This document shows, one piece after another, positions 58,671 through 64,000 of a DNA stretch of 64,000 bases. The notes under the pieces were generated by a model. That model worked only from the letters and a program-made list of their open reading frames with translations. It had not been told where the DNA came from and did not search any database. Positions within the stretch are counted from its first letter, which is position 1. Each line of letters opens with the position of its first letter. Source of the DNA: Streptomyces caelestis (lineage in GTDB: Bacteria; Actinomycetota; Actinomycetes; Streptomycetales; Streptomycetaceae); NCBI RefSeq assembly GCF_014205255.1, contig NZ_JACHNE010000001.1, positions 558,001 through 622,000 on the forward strand, in the 5' to 3' direction. Both the position numbers and the translations under genes were made by a program.

Positions 58671-59516
58671 TCAGCGACGCGGCGGCCGGATGCCACGGAA
58701 CTCCCAGTCGCCGCCGAGCGCGGTCGACAGCACCTCCTCCGACTCGGTGGGCTGTGCGCCCACGTCCGTACGGATGGCGGTCGGCCCGGTCACGATGTGG
58801 TTGGTGAGCCGCCCGAGCCCCTCGACCTCCACCTCCACGACGTCCCCGGGCTGGACGGGACGCGAGTTGGCGGGTGTGCCGGACAGCAGTACGTCTCCCG
58901 GGTACAGCGTGATGGTGCGGGCGATGTCGGCGACGAGGTAGTGCATGTCCCACGTCATCTCGTCGGTCGAACCGTCCTGCACCACCTGTCCGTTGACGTA
59001 GGTCCGCAGCCGCTTGCCGTGGAAGTCCCAGTCGGTGACCAGCCCGGGGCCGAGCGGGCAGAGGGTGTCGGAGCCCTTGACGCGGAGCATGGAGCCGGCG
59101 TCGGTGTCGCGGAAGTCGTGCAGCCCGTAGTCGTTGGCGACGGTGTAGCCGGCGATGTACTCCCCCGCCTCGGCCGGCGAGATGTTCCGGGCGGTCCTCC
59201 CGATGACGATGGCGACCTCGCCCTCGTAGTTGAGCCACGTGCAGCCCTCGGGCCGGACGATCGCGCCCCGGTGGGCGTTGAGGGCGGAGACCGGCTTGTG
59301 GAAGTAGGTCGGCGTGTCAGGAAGCCCGATCCGGAACTCGCCCACCCGGCTGCGGTGGTTGAGGTGCACGGCGATGACCTTGGACGGCACGACCGGCGGC
59401 AGATGCAGCGCGTCCTCGGTCCTGACGCGGCGGCCGTCCCCGGCGACGAGTTCGTCACCGTCGACGGTGACCTGGACGGCGGCGCCGTCGAGGAGGATAC
59501 GGCGGTACTCAGGCAT
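58671..59516 (-). CDS. Fumarylacetoacetate-hydrolase-fold enzyme, homoprotocatechuate pathway decarboxylase/isomerase type
   Basis: 281 residues from ATG 59516, overlapping hpaD by eight bases. FAH-fold metal ligands are seen in NYEGEVAIVIG (Glu) and ANDYGLHDF (Asp), with PLGPGLVTDWDF and DVLLSGTPANSRPVQPGD further on, all normal for the family. In this operon the expected role is that of HpaG, acting on 5-oxopent-3-ene-1,2,5-tricarboxylate (decarboxylation and isomerisation). A single 281-residue domain corresponds to one half of enteric HpaG, as in other Actinobacteria. Confidence 0.88.
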   Translation of the reverse strand: MPEYRRILLDGAAVQVTVDGDELVAGDGRRVRTEDALHLPPVVPSKVIAVHLNHRSRVGEFRIGLPDTPTYFHKPVSALNAHRGAIVRPEGCTWLNYEGEVAIVIGRTARNISPAEAGEYIAGYTVANDYGLHDFRDTDAGSMLRVKGSDTLCPLGPGLVTDWDFHGKRLRTYVNGQVVQDGSTDEMTWDMHYLVADIARTITLYPGDVLLSGTPANSRPVQPGDVVEVEVEGLGRLTNHIVTGPTAIRTDVGAQPTESEEVLSTALGGDWEFRGIRPPRR

Positions 59517-60429
59517 GGGCGGACTCCTGCGCGGGGGTGTGGTCTGCGGTCCAGCCGTCGGCCGGGCGGTCGAACCAGAGGTGGGCCTGGCCGGTGCCGA
59601 CGGAGTTCTCGTACTCGCCGTACTGCCGGGCCCGGGCGACGCAGCCCTGCTCACCGAGGGCACCGGCCATCATCAGGTAGTGGAAGAACTTCGCCTCGGG
59701 CTTGACCTTCCAGAACTCGTCCATGGTGTCGAGGACCTTGTCGTGACGGCCCTCCTTGAACCAGGCGATGCGTTCCAGGTCGGCCTCGCGGGCCTCGGGC
59801 GTACGGATGTGAACGGGGTCGCTGGCCTCGTGGTCGCGCAGTTCGCGCAGCGGCCAGAAGGTGTGCGAGAGGGCGCCGGAGGCGATGAGCAGGACCCGGC
59901 GTCCGGGGGTCGCGGCGATGCCGTCGGCGAGCGCCCGTCCGAGCCTGAGATGGTCCTCCATGTCACCGGTCTGGCAGACCCCGATGGTGACCCACCGCTT
60001 GTCGGGCAGGCCCTCGCCCAGGTACTTCCAGAGGTTGATGGTGGCGTAGTAGACCGGCAGGTACGCGTCGTCGATCGGGGTGATCCAGGTGCCGTGCTTG
60101 TCCGCGAACTTCGCCATGTTGTGGGCGAGTTCGGGGTCGCCCGGGAAGTCGTACGGCAGCCGGCACATGCCGCGTGGCAGCTCCTCGGAGGTGAACAGCC
60201 CCGCGCGCCGCTCCTGCGCGGTCACGACGAACTCGACGGTGGTCGCCCAGTGGGAGTCGAGCACGACCACGGTGTCGTAGTCGTCACGCTCGAAGACGTC
60301 CCTGCGAAGCTCCCGGAGCCCGGTGACGAGGGTGATCTCCTTGCCCTCGTTCAGCTCCAGCCGCTCCTCCTCGGGCAACACGATGGTGGGCACGTGGGCG
60401 AGCAGCCCGGCCCCGACGATCTCACCCAT
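59509..60429 (-). CDS. hpaD: 3,4-Dihydroxyphenylacetate 2,3-dioxygenase (class III extradiol, LigB-like)
   Basis: 306 residues from ATG 60429. Class III extradiol features are GLLAHVPTI with metal-ligand His12, VVVLDSHWATTVEF, and GALSHTFWPLRE, with further acidic ligand near the C-terminus. The residues FKEGRHDKVLDTMDEFWKVKPEAKFFHYLMMAGAL (in part) and the length agree with HpaD of the LigB type. It opens the aromatic ring of homoprotocatechuate next to the hydroxyls. It is flanked by overlapping hpaE and FAH-type genes in one operon. Confidence 0.92.
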   Translation of the reverse strand: MGEIVGAGLLAHVPTIVLPEEERLELNEGKEITLVTGLRELRRDVFERDDYDTVVVLDSHWATTVEFVVTAQERRAGLFTSEELPRGMCRLPYDFPGDPELAHNMAKFADKHGTWITPIDDAYLPVYYATINLWKYLGEGLPDKRWVTIGVCQTGDMEDHLRLGRALADGIAATPGRRVLLIASGALSHTFWPLRELRDHEASDPVHIRTPEAREADLERIAWFKEGRHDKVLDTMDEFWKVKPEAKFFHYLMMAGALGEQGCVARARQYGEYENSVGTGQAHLWFDRPADGWTADHTPAQESAHA

Positions 60430-61885
60430 GGTTCTGGTCCCATCCCTTCGGGGCCGTGACGGTGTTCTTCAGGTCGCAGTAGAAGTCGAAGCTCCAGGTG
60501 CCGCCCTCGCGGCCGACTCCGGACTGCCGGGAACCGCCGAACGGGGCCTGGAGGTCGCGGACGAAGAAGCAGTTGACCCAGACGGTCCCCGCGACCAGCT
60601 GCCCGCCGACCCGCTCGGCGCGCTCCCGGTCGCCGGTGACGACGGTGGCGGCCAGCCCGAAGCGGGTGTCGTTGGCGAGCCGGACGGCCTCGTCCTCGCC
60701 GGCGAAGGTCTGGAGGGTCAGAACCGGCCCGAAGACCTCCTCCTGCACGATCTCGGAGTCCTGGGCGACATCGGTGAGCAGGGTCGGCGCGTAGTACTGC
60801 CCGCCCTTGCGGTGCCCCCCGATGACCGCCCGCGCCCCGGCCGCGACGGCCCGCTGCACGAAACCGTCGATCTTCTCCAGCTGGCGGGAATGGATGGTGG
60901 GCCCGATGTCGGTGGCCTCGTCGCGGGGGTCGCCTTGGGTGAGGGCGGACGCCTTCGCCACGAACCGGCGGGTGAACTCCTCGGCGACCGGCTCCTCGAC
61001 GAGCAGCCGGGTGCCCGCGAGGCACACCTGCCCGGCGTTGTCGTACTGCTCCACGGCGAGGTCGACGGCCAGGTCGAGATCGGCGTCGGCGAAGACCAGC
61101 AGGGGGGACTTGCCGCCGAGTTCGAGACTGAGAGGAGTGAGGTTGGCCGCGGCCGACTGGGCGATCCGCCGGGCGGTCGGCACCGAGCCGGTGAAGCTGA
61201 TGCGTCGCACGTCGGGGTGGGAGGTGAGGGCGTCACCGATCTCAAAGCCGTATCCCTGGACGACGTTGAGGACACCGGCCGGCAGCCCGGCCTCGGCCGC
61301 GATGTCGGCCAGCAGCGAGGCGGTCAGCGGGGACCACTCGGCGGGCTTGAGGACGACGGTGTCACCGGCGGCGAGGGCGGGGGCGACCTTCCAGGTGGCC
61401 AGCATCAGGGGCGCGTTCCACGGCGTGATCAGCACGCAGGGCCCGGCCGGGTCCCAGCTGACGTGGTTGGTGTGCCCCCGCGTCTCGAAGTCCTCGTGAT
61501 CGAGCTTGAGCAACCAGTCCGCGAAGAACCGGAAGTTGTGGGCGACGCGGGGCATCACGCCCCGCCGATGCGACCGCAGCAGCGCACCGTTGTCGGTGGT
61601 CTCGACGATCGCCAGCTCCTCGATCCGCTTCTCGACGCCGTCGGCGATGGCGTGCAGGATGCGGGCGCGCTCGGTGCGCGAGGTGGCGGCCCAGGCGGGG
61701 AACGCGTCCCGGGCGGCGGCGACGGCGGCCTCGGCCTCAGTGGGACCGCCCCGGGCGATCTCGCCCAGCACGCTGCCGTCGATCGGAGAGTGGTCGGTGA
61801 AGGTATCGGCGGAGGCGACGCGCAAGCCGCCGATCCAGTGCCGGGTGTCGACGGCGACGCCGGCGACGGTGATGTTGTCAGGCAT
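60422..61885 (-). CDS. hpaE: 5-Carboxymethyl-2-hydroxymuconate semialdehyde dehydrogenase
   Basis: 487 residues from ATG 61885 with AAGGAG upstream, overlapping hpaD by eight bases. It is an ALDH: CVLITPWNAPLMLATW, FTGSVPTARRIAQSA, LELGGKSPLLVFADADLDL, nucleophile Cys in NAGQVCLAGTRLLV, and WVNCFFVRDLQAPFGG. The HpaE subfamily signature is visible in the AGQVCLAGTR block and the operon context. It oxidises the ring-cleavage semialdehyde produced by HpaD. The gene upstream is separated by a 124-base gap carrying a dispersed repeat. Confidence 0.93.
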   Translation of the reverse strand: MPDNITVAGVAVDTRHWIGGLRVASADTFTDHSPIDGSVLGEIARGGPTEAEAAVAAARDAFPAWAATSRTERARILHAIADGVEKRIEELAIVETTDNGALLRSHRRGVMPRVAHNFRFFADWLLKLDHEDFETRGHTNHVSWDPAGPCVLITPWNAPLMLATWKVAPALAAGDTVVLKPAEWSPLTASLLADIAAEAGLPAGVLNVVQGYGFEIGDALTSHPDVRRISFTGSVPTARRIAQSAAANLTPLSLELGGKSPLLVFADADLDLAVDLAVEQYDNAGQVCLAGTRLLVEEPVAEEFTRRFVAKASALTQGDPRDEATDIGPTIHSRQLEKIDGFVQRAVAAGARAVIGGHRKGGQYYAPTLLTDVAQDSEIVQEEVFGPVLTLQTFAGEDEAVRLANDTRFGLAATVVTGDRERAERVGGQLVAGTVWVNCFFVRDLQAPFGGSRQSGVGREGGTWSFDFYCDLKNTVTAPKGWDQNHG

Positions 61886-61926
61886 ATAGACAGCTCCTTG
61901 TGTATCAGGGGGCAGGGATTCGCCCC

Positions 61927-62004
61927 GAGGGGCGCGGGGCTGGGTCGATGTGCGGCTCCGCCGCGTGGGCGCGACCCGTCACGACGAGCCCGCAGCCGCC
62001 CACG
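61927..62004. repeat. Dispersed Streptomyces intergenic repeat, longer copy
   Basis: The block begins GAGGGGCGCGGGGCTGGG and continues ATGTGCGGCTCCGCC GCGTGGGCGCGACC and a CCGCAGCCGCCC end. This is a sequence found many times between genes of Streptomyces chromosomes. It fills the gap between the acetoacetate-decarboxylase-like gene and hpaE. The GCGGCTCCGCCGC core is a small hairpin. Confidence 0.65.
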
Positions 62005-62009
62005 AACCC

Positions 62010-62822
62010 TCACTCGGCAGACGCTCCGGACGTACCGGCCTCCAGCAACTGCCCGCCATCCCACACAACGCCGACCTGGCGGTAATACGCGGCGATCGGC
62101 TCCCTGATCTCCAGCCGGGCCAGCTCCTCGGTCGGCGCCTCGAAAAGCTCCAACTCCGTCTCACCGACCCACGGTTGACCGCCTTCGAAGGACGCCGCCC
62201 CGGATGCGACCAGCTCATCGAGAGCCAGCCCCTTGCCCTTCTCGATCGACGGCAGCCAGCGATGGTGGGCCATGGGATGCGCATTGACGAAGCCACCGCT
62301 CTCGGACGGCTCCCGCAGCGTCACCACGACCTGCGCGATACGCCGATCCGCAGCCGCCAGCGTCGCCCCGAACCGCGCCCCCGCCTCGATCCGCGGAGCG
62401 GGCCCGTACGGATGCGGTCGCGTCTGATGGATGGAGCCCAGCTTCTTCGGATACCCCTGGTGCAGTCCCCGCGCGATCGCGAAGTCCTTGTCCACCCAGA
62501 TGTAGACGCAACGCGAGTACGTCTGGCCCCGGTACCGGCACCGGACGACCGCGAACGCCTCCTTGTACTGCGCCCGCACCGGATCCAGCAGCTCCTCCCC
62601 CGACGCCGAGCACGACTGCCAGTCGGCCCATATCAGAGCAACAGCCCCGGGATCCTCTTCGGCCAACTCCAGCGGCTCGGGCAGCAGTTCACGCACCCGC
62701 GCGGGATCCGTCCGGTACTCGACGGTGAGCAGGTCACCGGAGTACCGCCAGGGCGGAGAGGGAATCAGCGACGACGCACCCGTCGCCGTCTTGGGATGGA
62801 AGTAACCACGAAGACCGGTCAC
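62010..62822 (-). CDS. Acetoacetate decarboxylase family protein
   Basis: 270 residues from GTG 62822 with AAGGAG upstream. The ADC fold is recognisable from SLIPSPPWRYSGDLLTVEYR at the start, KEAFAVVRCRYRGQTYSRCVYIWVDKDFAIARGLHQGYPKKLGS in the middle (in part), and the C-terminal barrel. The lysine in GYPKKLG lies where ADC enzymes have the Schiff-base lysine. Streptomyces members of this group are often dehydratases or aldolases rather than true acetoacetate decarboxylases. Its place upstream of hpaE suggests a side role in aromatic acid catabolism. Confidence 0.85.
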   Translation of the reverse strand: MTGLRGYFHPKTATGASSLIPSPPWRYSGDLLTVEYRTDPARVRELLPEPLELAEEDPGAVALIWADWQSCSASGEELLDPVRAQYKEAFAVVRCRYRGQTYSRCVYIWVDKDFAIARGLHQGYPKKLGSIHQTRPHPYGPAPRIEAGARFGATLAAADRRIAQVVVTLREPSESGGFVNAHPMAHHRWLPSIEKGKGLALDELVASGAASFEGGQPWVGETELELFEAPTEELARLEIREPIAAYYRQVGVVWDGGQLLEAGTSGASAE

Positions 62823-62832
62823 AGGAGGCTCC

Positions 62833-64000
62833 TTACGAGGTGAGTGCGGGCTGCTTCAGCAGGTCGGCGCGGTACCGGGCCGCGGCACGGGCAGCGGAAG
62901 GCCCGCCGAGCGCCACGACACCGACCAGCCGTCCGTCGCGGTGGTAACCGACCAGCACGTCCCCCGAGGGGTCACCGTCGAGGACCCGGACGTCACCGAG
63001 CCCCAGGACAGGCGCACCGAAGGACTGCAACCGGAAGTCGTGCTGGTCGCTCCAGAAGGTCGGCAGCGGCGCGAAGGGCGCCACGCCGGCGTCACCGCCG
63101 ACCAGCACCTTCGCGGCGTGCTTGGCCGAGTCGGCGGGCATGGACCAGTGCTCGACCCGCCGCGGCACACCGTCGTAGCGGGGGTTCGGGAAGCGTGCGA
63201 CATCGCCGACCGCGACGACCTCCGGGCGGCCTCCGACCCGCAGGTGCTGATCGGTGAGGACCCCGTCGCTCAGATCCAGCCCGTTGCCGTCCAGCCACTC
63301 GGTATTGGCGAGGGAGCCCACGGACTCCACCACCACATCAGCGGGGAGCACGGACCCGTCGCTCAGCACGACGCCGGTGACACGGTCATCCCCTTCGAAC
63401 CCGGTCACACCCGAACCCAGCACGAAGGAAACCCCGCGCTCCTCGTGCCGCGCGAGCAGCACACGCGCGAGCATCTCTCCGAGCGGCCCGACCATGGGCA
63501 ACGGCAGCGGATCGACGACGGTCACCTCGGCCGCACCGAGCCCGACCGCCGTCGCGGCGACCTCGCAGCCGATGAACCCGGCGCCGACCACGACGACCCG
63601 TACCCCGGGCCGGGTCAGCTCGTCCCGCAGGACCTGGGCGTCGTCGATCATCCGGACCGTGTGGCGACCGGCGAGCGGCCCGGGGCAGCGCAGGCGCCGG
63701 GGCCGCATGCCGGTGGCGACGACCAGCCCGTCGTAGGAGAGCACCGAGCCGTCGTGCAGCTCGACGGCCCGCTCGGCGAGCCGGGCCGCGGTGACCCTCG
63801 TGCCCAGCCGCCACTCCACGTCGGCCGCTGACGCCTTCGGCGTGAAGGCGAGCGACGCGAAGGACGCCTTGCCCGCGAGGACCTCCTTGGACAGCGGGGG
63901 CCGGTTGTACGGCCGGTGCGGCTCGTCGCCGATCACCGTGATGCCGCCGGTCCAGCCCGCGGCGCGAAGCTGCTCGGCCGCCCGCAGGCCGCCCAGCGAT
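62833..64000 (-). CDS. FAD/NAD-dependent ferredoxin-reductase-like oxidoreductase, N-terminus beyond window
   Basis: The frame stays open to the window edge (at least 389 codons), so the start lies outside. It begins in the window with SLGGLRAAEQLRAAGW and ITVIGDEPHRPYNRPPLSKEVL, typical of the first FAD motif region in putidaredoxin-reductase-like enzymes. The NAD motif VVVVGAGFIGCEVAATAVGLG and the second FAD motif VAVGDVARFPNP follow, then a Reductase_C-type domain (SDQHDFRLQSFGAP). It could serve the P450/ferredoxin systems or an aromatic-ring dioxygenase. It is 10 bases upstream of the ADC-like gene and on the same strand. Confidence 0.88.
   Translation of the reverse strand, partial: SLGGLRAAEQLRAAGWTGGITVIGDEPHRPYNRPPLSKEVLAGKASFASLAFTPKASAADVEWRLGTRVTAARLAERAVELHDGSVLSYDGLVVATGMRPRRLRCPGPLAGRHTVRMIDDAQVLRDELTRPGVRVVVVGAGFIGCEVAATAVGLGAAEVTVVDPLPLPMVGPLGEMLARVLLARHEERGVSFVLGSGVTGFEGDDRVTGVVLSDGSVLPADVVVESVGSLANTEWLDGNGLDLSDGVLTDQHLRVGGRPEVVAVGDVARFPNPRYDGVPRRVEHWSMPADSAKHAAKVLVGGDAGVAPFAPLPTFWSDQHDFRLQSFGAPVLGLGDVRVLDGDPSGDVLVGYHRDGRLVGVVALGGPSAARAAARYRADLLKQPALTS

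Overview
The window is about 64 kb of very GC-rich DNA (third codon positions almost all G or C). It has GTG and TTG starts with AGGAG-type ribosome sites, twin-arginine lipoproteins, many TetR/LacI/MarR/LuxR regulators, three cytochromes P450 and two copies of the dispersed intergenic repeat seen throughout Streptomyces genomes. It reads as a chromosomal segment of a Streptomyces or close relative, rich in catabolic and accessory genes. No rRNA, tRNA, CRISPR array, transposase or phage gene was seen.

Layout. 1-5.4 kb: start of a short-chain dehydrogenase, a PHP-domain phosphoesterase, a HAD hydrolase, an FUSC-type membrane protein with a repeat-expanded N-terminus, a possible structured RNA, and an NAD-dependent epimerase. 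5.1-18.4 kb: small hydrophilic protein, APH-like kinase, a self-sufficient CYP102-type P450-reductase with a divergent PAS/LuxR regulator, DUF3626 and FBP-domain genes divergent around a strong palindrome, a second FUSC protein, a TAT lactonase, an iron-box-controlled DUF2470 gene, and a TetR/P450 pair. 18.5-20.6 kb: PIG-L deacetylase and S33 hydrolase.

20.7-36.2 kb is the core of the window, a complete L-rhamnose system. The leftward unit encodes an ABC importer (rhaT, rhaP, rhaQ, rhaS), the mutarotase rhaM, a secreted BNR-type beta-propeller protein and a LacI regulator. The rightward unit encodes rhamnose isomerase, a fused rhamnulose-1-phosphate aldolase/lactaldehyde dehydrogenase and rhamnulokinase, followed by lutABC, which oxidises the lactate to pyruvate. 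LacI-type operators lie in the divergent promoter.

36.2-45.7 kb: a decayed VWA gene, a cupin, a PLP dehydratase with its YheO/DauR-like regulator, a Zur-box-preceded zinc ABC transporter, a ferredoxin/P450 pair, and a region where a DrrA/DrrB exporter has collapsed by an internal deletion. Next to that are a DUF4097 protein and a ribbon-helix-helix protein whose upstream DNA carries an array of ATGGCGCCAT palindromes. 45.7-52.5 kb: amidohydrolase plus a second sugar-type ABC importer with a divergent LuxR regulator. 52.5-58.6 kb: F420-type oxidoreductase/MarR pair, then a polyamine or gamma-glutamyl catabolic set (class I amidotransferase, aldehyde dehydrogenase, APC permease, TetR). 58.6-64 kb: homoprotocatechuate meta-cleavage genes (FAH-type hydrolase, hpaD, hpaE), an acetoacetate-decarboxylase-like gene and a ferredoxin-reductase-like flavoprotein running off the end.

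The most notable items are the propeller protein embedded in the rhamnose operon, the RHH protein with its palindrome array beside a deleted drrAB pair, the unexplained three-hairpin intergenic element at 3.75-3.90 kb, and several start codons that lie inside small tandem duplications.
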